From positions 1 to 41,075 of the forward strand of contig SHNC01000067.1 of assembly GCA_004295105.1 (NCBI GenBank): a stretch of 41,075 nucleotides of DNA, written 5' to 3'. The notes under the pieces were generated by a model. The model ran no database searches. It was not told the DNA's origin and saw only the letters and a list, made by a program, of their open reading frames with translations. Below are positions 7,333 through 20,476 of the stretch, in pieces (positions within the stretch are counted from its first letter, which is position 1; each line of letters begins with the position of its first letter). A program made the translations under genes and the position numbers. This DNA is from Betaproteobacteria bacterium. GTDB taxonomy: Bacteria; Pseudomonadota; Gammaproteobacteria; Burkholderiales; Rhodocyclaceae.

Positions 7333-7532
7333 GACTCCTCCTGTTCTCCAGTCGCAGTCGCATGCTCACCACGAGACGACGGGGCGAGATCGAGGCGGAC
7401 GGTGACGACTCTCCCTGCCCGCATTCCATCTCGCCCCGCTGCGACCTGCTTCCACCGACTCGTCTGCGACGAATCTGCAAGGAACCGTCCGATGGCCCTC
7501 TACGAAGCCTGTCGATCCGACCTTGGTTACAA

Positions 7533-7547
7533 GCAGCGAGCGTGCCA
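7533..7547 (-). promoter_or_regulatory. Sigma54-type (-24/-12) promoter of the bEBP-barrel operon
   Basis: Read on the minus strand, TGGCACGCTCGCTGC has a perfect -24 block (TGGCACG) and the -12 GC exactly 10 nt after the GG. The only departure from TTGC is C for the first T. Transcription would start near 7521. This suggests the activator gene is itself sigma54-dependent, hence autoregulated. Inferred from sequence only. Confidence 0.7.
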
Positions 7548-7566
7548 GTCAGTCTTTTGTTATTTT

Positions 7567-7579
7567 TATCAAAGGCTTA
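7567..7579 (+). promoter_or_regulatory. IHF binding consensus upstream of the sigma54-type promoter
   Basis: TATCAAAGGCTTA matches the IHF consensus WATCAA-N4-TTR at every position. It lies about 20-32 bp upstream of the -24 element of the minus-strand promoter, in an A/T-rich patch. That is the usual place for an IHF bend that brings a bound activator to sigma54 polymerase. Confidence 0.55.
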
Positions 7580-7656
7580 GGAAAATCGTTCCAACCCAGC
7601 AGAGAAATGCGTGTAAGAATTTTCGACAATGGGTGCCTGAACTTCTGCTCACAGTC

Positions 7657-7697
7657 AAAAAAAGCGTACCCGAGCAGCCGACGGCTGTCCGTGACGC
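7657..7697 (-). terminator. Possible imperfect terminator after secA
   Basis: On the minus strand an inner stem CAGCC-GTC-GGCTG is enclosed by a short outer stem GCGT/ACGC, with mismatched bases between, and is followed at once by seven T. The hairpin is imperfect, so termination efficiency is uncertain. It lies 76 bp beyond the secA stop and before the bEBP promoter. Confidence 0.35.
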
Positions 7698-7772
7698 ATT
7701 TGACAGGTCGCTGCACGAATCGAGATCAGGGAGCCCGTCGCGCTGCCTCGGACGGATCTGGCGAAAGGTGCA

Positions 7773-10511
<2,739 letters not shown>

Positions 10512-10545
10512 GTTTATGGGGCGATGTCGATTCGGCAAAACGCGG

Positions 10546-10554
10546 AGTTTATCA
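10546..10554 (-). promoter_or_regulatory. Possible secA -10 element (extended)
   Basis: On the minus strand TGATAAACT fits an extended -10 (TGn-TAAACT) about 35 bp before the secA start codon. No good -35 is seen at 17-18 bp spacing, which is tolerable for an extended -10 promoter. Confidence 0.35.
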
Positions 10555-10610
10555 TGTCGGGCTTGACCGCCTCATGACCGCCCCCGGCGACATCCAGGTA
10601 CGCGCCCAAC

Positions 10611-11042
10611 ATGTCACAGCTTCTGAACCGTTTCCTCGGCAGCGGCGATGCGCTCGCCCGCCTGCAGGATCATGCCGCGCGGCTGCGCAGGCTGCAGGTC
10701 GTGCTCGAGCGCGGCCTGCCTCCCCTGCTCGCCGGGCTGTGCCGGGTCGCGAATCTCAAGGATGGAACCCTCGTCCTGAGCGCCAGCGGCGGTGCGGCGG
10801 CCGCCCGGCTGCGACAGCTCACACCCAGCCTGGTCGAGCATTTCGTGGCGGCCGGCCATGCCGTACAGACGATCAAGGTCAAGGTCGCCACGCCGGAAAC
10901 AGCGACCTGGCGCCGACCGCCGCCCGAGCGCCACATCTCGGCCAGCGCGCGTGCCAGCCTGACGCAGTTCGCCGCCACCCTGCCGGCGGATTCGCCGTTG
11001 CGCGCGTCGCTGGAGCGGCTGGCTCAGCGCAGCCGCGAGTGA
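10611..11042 (+). CDS. DciA-like (DUF721) protein
   Basis: The 143-residue product fits the DUF721/DciA family: a basic N-terminal helix region (residues 10-40, LARLQDHAARLRRLQVVLER) and a core reading LKDGTLVLSASGGAAAARLRQL. DciA proteins assist loading of the replicative helicase DnaB in bacteria lacking DnaC. The position divergent from secA is familiar in proteobacteria. Assignment rests on the DUF721-like core and context. The start codon at 10611 has no strong ribosome site. Confidence 0.7.
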   Translation: MSQLLNRFLGSGDALARLQDHAARLRRLQVVLERGLPPLLAGLCRVANLKDGTLVLSASGGAAAARLRQLTPSLVEHFVAAGHAVQTIKVKVATPETATWRRPPPERHISASARASLTQFAATLPADSPLRASLERLAQRSRE

Positions 11043-11091
11043 GACTGCAAGGTGCCTGGCACCGACGGACAGCGGGGTCGCGCGATCGCCG

Positions 11092-11280
11092 TCAGGCCAC
11101 GGGCACCAGCACACGCTCGAGCGCAAACAGCGCAAGCAACACGAAAAGCACCACCGCGGTAATCCGGAACGCCTTCCACGCCCAGGCGCGATAGCGCGGA
11201 TTGCCGGTCAGCAGCCACAGCAGCACCGAGCCGCCGATGGCGAGCACCGCGAGCAGCACCAGCAGGCGCATGATCAGCAT
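11092..11280 (-). CDS. Small membrane protein with two predicted helices
   Basis: The 62-residue product consists almost entirely of two hydrophobic segments (residues about 4-24 and 38-60). They are joined by a short basic loop (TGNPRYRAWAWKAFR). It lies 64 bp downstream of lpxC on the same strand and may be the last gene of that transcript. It converges on the dciA-like gene. No family is recognised, and function is unknown. An in-frame ATG at 11271 is an alternative start. Confidence 0.65.
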   Translation of the reverse strand: MLIMRLLVLLAVLAIGGSVLLWLLTGNPRYRAWAWKAFRITAVVLFVLLALFALERVLVPVA

Positions 11281-11344
11281 GCGGAGGCTCGCGCACGAAG
11301 ACCGACGCAGGGCACGCTCGATGCGTCGCCGGACGAGCGCATGC

Positions 11345-12268
11345 TCAGACCCCGGACAGCACCGGCGCGAACTGGTGCGCCACCGCGGCCGGCGTGCTGG
11401 ATTCCTGCTCGAAGGTGACGATTTCCCAGGCCTCGCTGTCTTCCAGCAGCACGCGCAGGATCTGGTTGTTCAGCGCGTGGCCGGCCTTGTGCGCCGAGTA
11501 CGCCGCCAGCAGCGGATGACCGCACAGGTAGAGGTCGCCGATGGCGTCGAGCACCTTGTGCTTGACGAACTCGTCCGCGTAGCGCAGGCCATCGGCATTG
11601 AGCACGCGGTATTCGTCCATCACGATCGCGTTGTCCAGGCTGCCGCCGAGCGCCAGCCCCACCGCCCGCATCGATTCGACGTCCTGCATGAAGCCGAAGG
11701 TGCGCGCGCGCGCGACGTCGCGCACATAGGACTGCTCGGCGAAATCGACGGTCACCGAGGTCGACGTGCTTTCGATCGCCGGATGGTTGAAGACGATGGA
11801 AAAGGTCAGGCGGAAGCCGTCATGGGGCTCGAGGCGGACCCATTTGTCGCCCTCGCGATACTCGACCGGCTTCTTGACGCGCATGAACTTCTTCAGCGCG
11901 GTCTGCTCCTCGATGCCGGCCGACTGCAGCAGGAAGACGAAAGGCCCGGAACTGCCGTCGAGAATGGGGATCTCGGGGGCATCCACGTCGACATGCAGGT
12001 TGTCGATGCCCAGCCCGGCCAGCGCCGACATCAGGTGTTCCACCGTGCCGACCTTCTCGCCGCCCTTCTCGAGGCCGGAACACATGCGGGTGTCGCACAC
12101 CGCGTAAGGGTCGGCGGGCAGTTCCAGCGGCGGATCGAGATCGACACGATGGAAGACGATGCCGGTGTCGGGCGCCGCCGGACGCAGCACGAGCGTGACC
12201 TTGCGGCCGCCGTGCAGGCCGACGCCTGTCGCCTTGACGATGGACTTGAGGGTACGCTGCCTGATCAT
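11345..12268 (-). CDS. lpxC: UDP-3-O-acyl-N-acetylglucosamine deacetylase LpxC
   Basis: The 307-residue zinc amidase performs the first committed step of lipid A synthesis in the cytoplasm. The zinc ligands are visible as His78 ([10 protein letters not shown]), His237 ([11 protein letters not shown]) and Asp241; His264 (KAGHALNN) is the catalytic His. The start at 12268 follows AGAGGAT. It is separated from ftsZ by a 201-bp gap containing a strong hairpin, so it is probably transcribed at least partly from its own promoter in that gap. Confidence 0.98.
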   Translation of the reverse strand: MIRQRTLKSIVKATGVGLHGGRKVTLVLRPAAPDTGIVFHRVDLDPPLELPADPYAVCDTRMCSGLEKGGEKVGTVEHLMSALAGLGIDNLHVDVDAPEIPILDGSSGPFVFLLQSAGIEEQTALKKFMRVKKPVEYREGDKWVRLEPHDGFRLTFSIVFNHPAIESTSTSVTVDFAEQSYVRDVARARTFGFMQDVESMRAVGLALGGSLDNAIVMDEYRVLNADGLRYADEFVKHKVLDAIGDLYLCGHPLLAAYSAHKAGHALNNQILRVLLEDSEAWEIVTFEQESSTPAAVAHQFAPVLSGV

Positions 12269-12396
12269 CTGGAAAATCCTCTTTCAGGCCAGCAGTTTAT
12301 CACGCGGTGTTCGGCGGCCCGGGCTATGGCGCAGTTGAACCCGGGCTGTTGAGCAAGCAGATGTTGCAATGCGGCAACGGTGCTGCAACGAAATGC

Positions 12397-12447
12397 GAAA
12401 AGGGCACCTGACCGGGACCGGAGGCAGCGATCCCGATGAGGTGCCCT
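12397..12447 (-). terminator. Long hairpin terminator after ftsZ
   Basis: On the minus strand AGGGCACCT (12447-12439) pairs perfectly with AGGTGCCCT (12409-12401). An inner CGGGA/TCCCG stem extends the hairpin, and TTTT follows at once. It sits 23 bp beyond the ftsZ stop and would end or reduce the dcw transcript before lpxC. Confidence 0.7.
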
Positions 12448-12469
12448 GAGGCCGCGCAGGCCTGCGCCG

Positions 12470-13612
12470 TCAGTCGGCCTGGCGGCGCAGGAAGGCCGGA
12501 ATGTCGTAGGTGCCGACACCGTTGGTGCTCATCGCCTCTACGGTGGTGCGGCGGCCGCTGCGGATGACCGCCGGCACGTCGAGGTTGTTCATGTCGACCG
12601 CCCCGCCGCTCATCGGACCATAGGTGCCGGTGCCGGCGACAACCTGCATCACCGGCTGCCGCACCGCGCGCGGCGTTCCAAGGCCGGTGGCGACCACGGT
12701 GATGCGGATGCGGTCTTCCATGTTCTCGTCGAACACGGTGCCGTACTTGACGAAGGCTTCCGGCGCGGCGAAGGCCTGCACGGTCTTCACCGCATCACGC
12801 ACCTCCGCCATCTTCAGCGACTTGCTGGCGGTGATGTTCACCAGCACGCAGCGCGCGCCCGACAGTTCAGTGCCTTCGAGCAGCGGCGACACGGCGGCCT
12901 GCTCGGCAGCGATGCGTGCACGATCCATGCCGGCGGCTTCGGCGGAGCCCATCATGGCGCGGCCCATCTCGGCCATCGCGGTGCGCACGTCCTGGAAGTC
13001 GACGTTCACCAGGCCGGGCACGTTGATGATCTCGGCGATGCCGCCCACCGCGGAGCGCAGCACGTTGTCGGCCGAGCGGAAGCATTCCTCGAAGCCGGCG
13101 TCGTCGCCGAACACGTCGAGCAGCTTGTCGTTGAGCACGACGATCAGCGAATCGACGTGGCGCGTCAGTTCCTCGATGCCGCTCTCGGCGACGCGGATGC
13201 GGTTCTCGAAGTCGAACGGCTTGGTGACCACGGCGACGGTCAGGATGCCCATTTCCTTGGCGATCTCGGCCACCACCGGCGCGGCGCCGGTGCCGGTGCC
13301 GCCACCCATGCCAGCGGTGATGAACACCATGTGCGACCCCTCGAGCGCAGCGGAGATCGCCTCGCGCGATTCCTGCGCCGCCGCGCGGCCGGCCTCCGGC
13401 TTGGAACCGGCGCCCAGGCCCGACGTGCCGAGCTGCACCTTGTACGACGCGAGGCAGCGATTGAGTGCCTGCGCATCGGTATTGGCGGTGATGAACTGCA
13501 CGCCCTGCACGCCCTCGCGGATCATGTGATCCACGGCGTTGCCGCCCGCGCCGCCCACGCCGACCACCTTGATGATCGTCCCGGTCGGTTCCTTCTCAAT
13601 GATTTCAAACAT
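12470..13612 (-). CDS. ftsZ: Cell division GTPase FtsZ
   Basis: The 380-residue tubulin homologue forms the Z-ring. The start MFEIIEKEPTG is preceded by GGAGG. The nucleotide loop GVGGAGGNAVDHM and the tubulin signature GGGTGTG (103-109) are intact. After the GTPase and T7-loop domains comes a short linker. The C-terminal peptide YDIPAFLRRQAD binds FtsA/ZipA. It lies 141 bp after ftsA, the first real gap in the dcw cluster, which allows separate control of FtsZ level. Confidence 0.99.
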   Translation of the reverse strand: MFEIIEKEPTGTIIKVVGVGGAGGNAVDHMIREGVQGVQFITANTDAQALNRCLASYKVQLGTSGLGAGSKPEAGRAAAQESREAISAALEGSHMVFITAGMGGGTGTGAAPVVAEIAKEMGILTVAVVTKPFDFENRIRVAESGIEELTRHVDSLIVVLNDKLLDVFGDDAGFEECFRSADNVLRSAVGGIAEIINVPGLVNVDFQDVRTAMAEMGRAMMGSAEAAGMDRARIAAEQAAVSPLLEGTELSGARCVLVNITASKSLKMAEVRDAVKTVQAFAAPEAFVKYGTVFDENMEDRIRITVVATGLGTPRAVRQPVMQVVAGTGTYGPMSGGAVDMNNLDVPAVIRSGRRTTVEAMSTNGVGTYDIPAFLRRQAD

Positions 13613-13668
13613 TTGCCTCGCCTCCAAGAATAACGATGCTGCTATCCACCGAACGCCGACCGGGCTAT

Positions 13669-13701
13669 ATTTAGTATTGTTCGCAGAGTTTACTACTAAA
13701 T
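13669..13701. promoter_or_regulatory. AT-rich inverted repeat in the ftsA-ftsZ spacer
   Basis: ATTTAGTA (13669-13676) and TACTAAAT (13694-13701) are perfect 8-bp inverted halves, 17 bp apart. They lie in a conspicuously AT-rich island within otherwise GC-rich DNA, about 60-90 bp upstream of ftsZ. It may be an operator or part of an ftsZ promoter. No clear consensus -35/-10 pair is seen. Confidence 0.4.
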
Positions 13702-13753
13702 CTAGACCCGGAAGCAAGCCCACATTCAAAACAGCCGGAACCGTCCGGCACGT

Positions 13754-14983
13754 TCAGAAATTCTTCTCGAACCATGACTTCATGCGGCCGAAAACCTGCC
13801 GCACGCTCCGCGTTTCCCGCGCCTGCATGCCGCGCCGGCGCTGGGCCGCGCCTTCCATCACCAGTCCCATCGCCGTGGCGTAGCGCGGCTGGCACACGAC
13901 GTCGGCCAGCCCGCCGTCGTACTGCGGCGCCCCCACCCGCACCGGCATGTGGAACACGTCCTCGCCGAGTTCCACCATGCCGCGCATCACCGACGAACCG
14001 CCGGTCAGCACGATGCCCGACGACAACAGCTCTTCGTAGCCGCTGCGCCGCAGTTCCGCCTGTACCAGCTCGAACAGTTCCGACACCCGTGGCTCGATCA
14101 CGTCGGCCAACGCCTGGCGCGACAGCTTGCGCGGCGGACGGTCGCCTACGCCCGGCACCTCGATCATGTCGTCGGGCTCGGCAAGCTGGTGCATGGCCAC
14201 GCCCTGGTGGATCTTGATTTCCTCGGCTTCGGCCGTCGGCGTGCGCAGCGCCATCGCGATGTCGTTGGTGATCTGGTCGCCGGCGACCGGGATCACCGCC
14301 GTGTGGCGGATCGCACCCTGCGTGAACACGGCGATGTCGGTCGTGCCGCCACCGATGTCCACCAGGCACACGCCGAGTTCCTTCTCGTCCTCGGTGAGCA
14401 CCGCATAGCTGGAGGCGAGCGGCTGCAGGATCAGGTCCATGACCTCGAGGCCGCAGCGGCGCACGCACTTGATGACGTTCTGCGCCGCGGAAACCGCGCC
14501 GGTGACGATGTGCACCTTGACTTCCAGACGCACGCCGCTCATGCCGATCGGCTCGCGCACGCCGCCCTGGCCGTCGATGATGAATTCCTGGGTCAGGATG
14601 TGCAGGATCTGCTGCTCGGCCGGGATGGGCATCGCACGCGCGACCTCGATCACGCGCTCGACGTCCATCGGCGACACTTCCTTCTCCTTGATCGCGACCG
14701 TGCCGCTGGAGTTGAAGCTCTTGATGTGGCTGCCGGCAATGCCGGTATAGACGTCGTGGATCTTGCAGTCGGCCATCAGCTCGACTTCCTGGATCACGCG
14801 CGAGATCGCATCGACGGTGGCCTCGATGTTCACCACCACGCCGCGCTTCAGACCGCTGGTCGGCTGCGTGCCGAGGCCGATCACGTTGAGCCGCCCGTCG
14901 GGCCGCGCCTCGGCCACCATGCAGGTGACCTTGGATGTGCCGATGTCCAGCCCGACGATCAGATCCTTGTATTCCTTGCTCAT
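13754..14983 (-). CDS. ftsA: Cell division protein FtsA
   Basis: The 409-residue actin-like ATPase tethers FtsZ to the inner membrane. The phosphate-1 motif LDIGTSKVTCMV is at residues about 12-23, the phosphate-2 segment reads VDIGGGTTD, and the adenosine motif is TGGSS. The C-terminus (RSVRQVFGRMKSWFEKNF) is the amphipathic membrane-targeting helix. The start ATG overlaps the ftsQ stop (ATGA), so longer upstream readings are shadows. Confidence 0.98.
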   Translation of the reverse strand: MSKEYKDLIVGLDIGTSKVTCMVAEARPDGRLNVIGLGTQPTSGLKRGVVVNIEATVDAISRVIQEVELMADCKIHDVYTGIAGSHIKSFNSSGTVAIKEKEVSPMDVERVIEVARAMPIPAEQQILHILTQEFIIDGQGGVREPIGMSGVRLEVKVHIVTGAVSAAQNVIKCVRRCGLEVMDLILQPLASSYAVLTEDEKELGVCLVDIGGGTTDIAVFTQGAIRHTAVIPVAGDQITNDIAMALRTPTAEAEEIKIHQGVAMHQLAEPDDMIEVPGVGDRPPRKLSRQALADVIEPRVSELFELVQAELRRSGYEELLSSGIVLTGGSSVMRGMVELGEDVFHMPVRVGAPQYDGGLADVVCQPRYATAMGLVMEGAAQRRRGMQARETRSVRQVFGRMKSWFEKNF

Positions 14984-15834
14984 TTCTTGCCCTTGACTGA
15001 CACACTCGCCGCCGGCGTCGCTCCAGCGACCGGCGTCAACGCGAAACCGCTCGGATAGCGGAGATCCGCCACCGCAACCTGTACTCCAACCTGTTCCTGC
15101 ACCTTCGGCCATACGGCGATGAAGCGTGCCATGCGCTCTTTCAGCGGCGCCCGCTCCTGCTCGCGCCCGAGCAGGATCACCAATCCGTTGTCGAGCGTGA
15201 GTCGCCACGCCTCGCGTGCCGACAACGCCAGCCCGACCAGTTGCAGTCCCAGCGGCTGCAGCATGGTCGAGAATTCCTTGTGCCGCGCCAGCAGCCAGCC
15301 CGACGAGCCCTGCGGGCCGTCGAACTGCGGCATCGTCGCGTTGCTCGCCGCGGTGAAGACTTCGCCGAATCGATTCACCAGACGCGCATCGCCGCTTTCG
15401 GAAACGGTCCAGTAGGCCACCGCCTGGTGTTCCTCCAGCCGCAGCTCGACGGCGTCTGGCCAGCGCCGGCGCACCTCGGCGCGCCGCACCCAGGGCAGCT
15501 TCTCGAAGGCGGTGCGTACCTCCTCCAGATCCATCGTGAAGAAATTGCCGCGGATCGCGGTGCGCGCGACATATTCGAGTTGGGCCTGGGTGACCTGTGC
15601 CGGCGGCGTCTGCACGATGAGTTCGCGCACCGGGAACAATGGACGCGATACGAACCAGATCACCAGCGCCCAGCCCAAGCCGATCGCCGCGAACAGCATC
15701 AGCAGGTCCGAGATCAGGTTGAGCAGCGCCGGCCGGTGCCACAGCCCGGTTTCCACCGCCGGTGCGCGCCCGCCCGCCCGCGCCCGGCTGCGGGCGACGG
15801 CGGGTGCAGCGGCACGGGCGCGGAGCTCAGCCAA
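14980..15834 (-). CDS. ftsQ: Cell division protein FtsQ
   Basis: The 284-residue bitopic protein has an Arg/Ala-rich cytoplasmic tail, one transmembrane helix (about 40-62) and a POTRA domain beginning near FPVRELIV. A beta domain follows, and together these recruit FtsB/FtsL to the septum. The start is a TTG at 15834 that overlaps the ddl stop by 8 bp and has GGAGGGG upstream. A GTG at 15756 would shorten the tail but lacks such a site. The C-terminus is coupled to ftsA by ATGA. Confidence 0.95.
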   Translation of the reverse strand: MAELRARAAAPAVARSRARAGGRAPAVETGLWHRPALLNLISDLLMLFAAIGLGWALVIWFVSRPLFPVRELIVQTPPAQVTQAQLEYVARTAIRGNFFTMDLEEVRTAFEKLPWVRRAEVRRRWPDAVELRLEEHQAVAYWTVSESGDARLVNRFGEVFTAASNATMPQFDGPQGSSGWLLARHKEFSTMLQPLGLQLVGLALSAREAWRLTLDNGLVILLGREQERAPLKERMARFIAVWPKVQEQVGVQVAVADLRYPSGFALTPVAGATPAASVSVKGKK

Positions 15835-16734
15835 GGCGGGCCCCCTCCAGGATCTTCAGGCACAGCGCCTCGAAGCTCAGGCCGGCGACCCGGGCCGACA
15901 TCGGCACCAGCGAGTGCGCCGTCATGCCCGGCGAAGTGTTCATCTCGAGCAGATAGGGACGGCCGTCCTCGGTCAGGATCAGGTCGGCGCGCCCCCAGCC
16001 ACGACAGCCCAGCATGCGCGCGCACTTCATGACCAGCGCCTGGAGCACGGCTTCCTGTTCGGCCGGCAGGCCGCAGGGGCAGTCGTAGCGCGTGTCGTCG
16101 GTGAAATACTTGTTCTGGTAATCGTAGTTGCCGCCCGGCGCCACGATGCGCACCAGCGGCAGCGGCTGATCCTCGAGGAAGGGCGCGGTCAGCTCGGCAC
16201 CGGCAATGAATTCCTCGGCGATCACCAGGTCGTCGTAGCGCGCCGCGAGCTCCCAGGCGGCGGCGAGCTGGCCGGCCTCGGTGACCTTGGTCGCGCCCAT
16301 GCTGGAACCCTCGTGCACCGGCTTGACGAAGATCGGCAGGCCGAGGTCGCGCACCACCGCGCCCCAGTCGCTGTCGGCGTCGAGGATGGCGTAGCGCGGC
16401 GTGGGCAGGCCGGCGGCCAGCCACACCATCTTGGTGCGCCACTTGTCCATGCTCAGCGCCGACGCCATCACGCCGCTGCCGGTATAGGGAATGCCCATCA
16501 GCTCGAGCGCGCCCTGCACCGTGCCGTCCTCTCCGCCGCGGCCGTGCAGCGCGATGAACACGCGGTCGTAGCCTTCTTCCTTGAGGCAGTGCAGATCACG
16601 CTCGGCCGGGTCGAAGGCATGCGCATCGACCCCCGCGCCCTGCAGCGCGGCCAGCACCGCACGCCCGGACATCAGCGAAACCTCGCGTTCGGCGGACGCG
16701 CCGCCGAACAGAACTGCCACCTTGCCGAACCGCT

Positions 16735-16738
<4 letters not shown>
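15827..16738 (-). CDS. ddl: D-alanine--D-alanine ligase
   Basis: The 303-residue ATP-grasp enzyme makes D-Ala-D-Ala for the peptidoglycan stem peptide. N-terminal [19 protein letters not shown] and [12 protein letters not shown] are the DdlB signatures, and [13 protein letters not shown] lies in the metal/ATP site. The start is GTG 16738, overlapping the murC stop (GTGA) with GAGGAG upstream. Confidence 0.97.
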
Positions 16739-18146
<1,408 letters not shown>

Positions 18147-18150
<4 letters not shown>

Positions 18151-19217
18151 GGATTGCCTCCGCCGGCAAGCTCCTCGCAGATGCGCGCGACCGCCTCGGT
18201 GGCGCGCGGCCTGGCCTGAGCGCGGGCGTTCTCGGCCATCTGCAGCAGGCGCTGACGGTCCGTGCTGGCGAGAATGCCGGCCAGTCGTTCGGCAGTGAGT
18301 TCGTTCTGCGGCAACAGCCAGGCAGCGTCCCTGTCGGCGAGGAAGCGCGCGTTGCCGGTCTGGTGATCGTCCACCGCGTGCGGAAAGGGCACCAGCAGGC
18401 TGGCTGCGCCGACCGCTGCCAGTTCCGCCACCGTGAGGGCGCCGGCACGGCAGATCACCAGGTCGGCCTCGGCATAGGCGCGTGCCATGTCGTCGATGAA
18501 GGGGCGCAGATCGCCGTCCACGCCGGCCGCGGCGTAGGCGGTACGCAAGGCCTCGAGCTGCTTCTCGCCCGCCTGATGCACCACCTGCGGGCGCGTGTCC
18601 GCCGGCAGCCGTGCGAGCGCCTGCGGCACCGTCTCGTTCAGCACCGCCGCGCCCAGGCTCCCCCCCACCACCAGCAGGCGCAGCGGACCACGTCGAGCGG
18701 AAAAGCGCTCCGCCGGCGGCGCAACCGCGGTGATCTCTTCGCGCACCGGGTTGCCGACCCAGTTCGCCCCCTTCAGCACGGAAGGGAAGCCGGACAGCAC
18801 CCGGTCGGCCACGCCGGCCAGCACGCGATTGGCGAGACCGGCCACCGAGTTCTGCTCGTGCAGCACCAGCGGGCGCCCTAGCAGGGCCGCCATCATGCCG
18901 CCGGGAAAGGTGATGTAGCCGCCCATGCCGAGCACGACGTCGGGCCGGGCGCGGCGCAGTTCGCGCAGCGCCTGGGCGAAGCCCGACAGCAGGTTGAGCG
19001 GCAGCAACAGCTTGCGCAGCAAGCCCTTGCCGCGCAGCGCACCGAAGCGCACCCAGGCGGTGTCGTAACCGCGCTGCGGGACGATGCGCGCTTCCATGCC
19101 CTCGGGGTTGCCCATCCAGACGATGCGCCAGCCCTTCGCGCGCAGCGTCTCGGCGACCGCGACGCCGGGAAAGATGTGGCCGCCGGTACCGCCGGCCATC
19201 ACCATCAGCGTCCTCAT
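18147..19217 (-). CDS. murG: Lipid II-forming GlcNAc transferase MurG
   Basis: The 356-residue GT28 enzyme adds GlcNAc to lipid I at the inner face of the membrane. The N-terminal loop [16 protein letters not shown] and the donor-site region with [10 protein letters not shown] and HQAGEK are present. ATG 19217 overlaps the ftsW stop by ATGA. Open sequence further upstream belongs to another frame of ftsW. Confidence 0.98.
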
Positions 19218-20476
19218 GGTGTCGCCCCACGCTTGAGCTGGCGCACTTCCCAGTCGATGCGCAGCAGGATGGCGAGCGCCACGCAGTTGGCGACGATGCC
19301 CGACCCGCCAAAGCTCATCAGCGGCAGGGTGAGGCCCTTGGTCGGCAGCAGACCCATGTTGACGCCCATGTTGATGAAGGACTGCACGCCGATCCACAAG
19401 CCTATCCCCTGCGCGACCAGGCCGGAGAAATAGCGCTCGAGCTTGATCGCCTCGCGGCCGATGACGAAAGCCCGCTGCACCAGCAGCGCGAACAGGGCGA
19501 CGATGACCAGCACGCCGGCCAGGCCCAGTTCCTCGGCGATCACCGCGAGCAGGAAGTCGGTGTGCGCCTCGGGCAGGTAGAAGAGCTTCTCGACGCTCGC
19601 GCCCAGGCCGACGCCGAACCACTCGCCGCGGCCGAAGGCGATCAGCGCGTGCGACAACTGATAGCCCTTGCCGAAGGCGTCCTGCCACGGGTCCATGAAG
19701 CCGAACAGGCGGTCGCGACGGTAGGGCGAAGTCCAGATCAGGATCACGAAGCCGATCACCGCCACCACCGCCAGCAGCGCGAAGACGCGCACGTTGACGC
19801 CACCGAGGAACAGCACGCCGAAGGCGATCGTCGTGATGACGACGAAGGCGCCGAAGTCCGGCTCGCGCAGCAGCAGAAAGCCGACGAAAAGGATGACCGA
19901 CATCATCGGCAGGAAGCCTCGGCGGAAGCTGCCCATCACGTCGAGCTTGCGCACCGTGTAGTCGGCCGCGTAGAGCGCGGCGAAGATCTTCATCAGCTCG
20001 GACGGCTGCAGGTTGATCGGGCCGAAACCCAGCCAGCGCTGGGCGCCATTCACCTCGCGCCCGAGGCCGGGAATCAGCACCACGATCAGCAGCACCACGC
20101 CGAACACGAACAGGGCCGGCGCGAGCCGCTGCCACTGCGTCATCGACAACTGGAAGGAGGCAAGCCCGGTGGCGATGCCGATGGCGAGGAAGACAGCGTG
20201 CCGCAGCAGGAAATAGTGCTGCTGGTAGCCGGTGAAGCGACTGCCCTCGGCGATCGCGATCGACGCCGAATACACCATGACCAGGCCGATCAGCAGCAGA
20301 CCGACCGCCGACCAGATCAGCACCAGATCGAGTTCATGCGCCGGCCCCCCCGGCCTCGCGAGCCGTCCGGCCACGGATGCCGCCTCGCTGCCTGGCGCGC
20401 GGCGGCGGAACGGGAAAAGCCTGGCGAGCGCAGAGCCCAGGCGGGCGGACGAACGGATCGACGCGTGCGTGCTCAT
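19214..20476 (-). CDS. ftsW: SEDS peptidoglycan polymerase FtsW
   Basis: The 420-residue multispanning protein polymerises septal glycan strands together with FtsI. An Arg-rich cytoplasmic N-terminus of about 45 residues precedes the first helix. SEDS hallmarks are visible, including QPSELMKIF, the loop after [21 protein letters not shown], and [10 protein letters not shown] near the end. ATG 20476 overlaps the murD stop (ATGA). Confidence 0.97.
   Translation of the reverse strand: MSTHASIRSSARLGSALARLFPFRRRAPGSEAASVAGRLARPGGPAHELDLVLIWSAVGLLLIGLVMVYSASIAIAEGSRFTGYQQHYFLLRHAVFLAIGIATGLASFQLSMTQWQRLAPALFVFGVVLLIVVLIPGLGREVNGAQRWLGFGPINLQPSELMKIFAALYAADYTVRKLDVMGSFRRGFLPMMSVILFVGFLLLREPDFGAFVVITTIAFGVLFLGGVNVRVFALLAVVAVIGFVILIWTSPYRRDRLFGFMDPWQDAFGKGYQLSHALIAFGRGEWFGVGLGASVEKLFYLPEAHTDFLLAVIAEELGLAGVLVIVALFALLVQRAFVIGREAIKLERYFSGLVAQGIGLWIGVQSFINMGVNMGLLPTKGLTLPLMSFGGSGIVANCVALAILLRIDWEVRQLKRGATP

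Larger units (their letters stand above)
7333..7656 (-). other. Leader and upstream region of the bEBP gene
   Basis: No further protein gene is visible. On the minus strand this stretch holds the sigma54-type promoter, an IHF consensus, an A/T-rich patch (7555-7625) and a leader of about 190 nt before the short ORF. The leader can form a perfect 11-bp stem: 7380-7390 pairs with 7428-7438 (CGGGGCGAGAT / ATCTCGCCCCG). Sites for the activator itself would be expected upstream of the IHF site (above 7580), but I cannot identify them. Confidence 0.5.

Noticed and set aside
6842-7480. 212-codon minus-strand frame overlapping the activator start
   Set aside because: It runs out of frame through the receiver-like coding region, is Arg/Ser-rich and has no ribosome site; the activator frame is clearly the real one.
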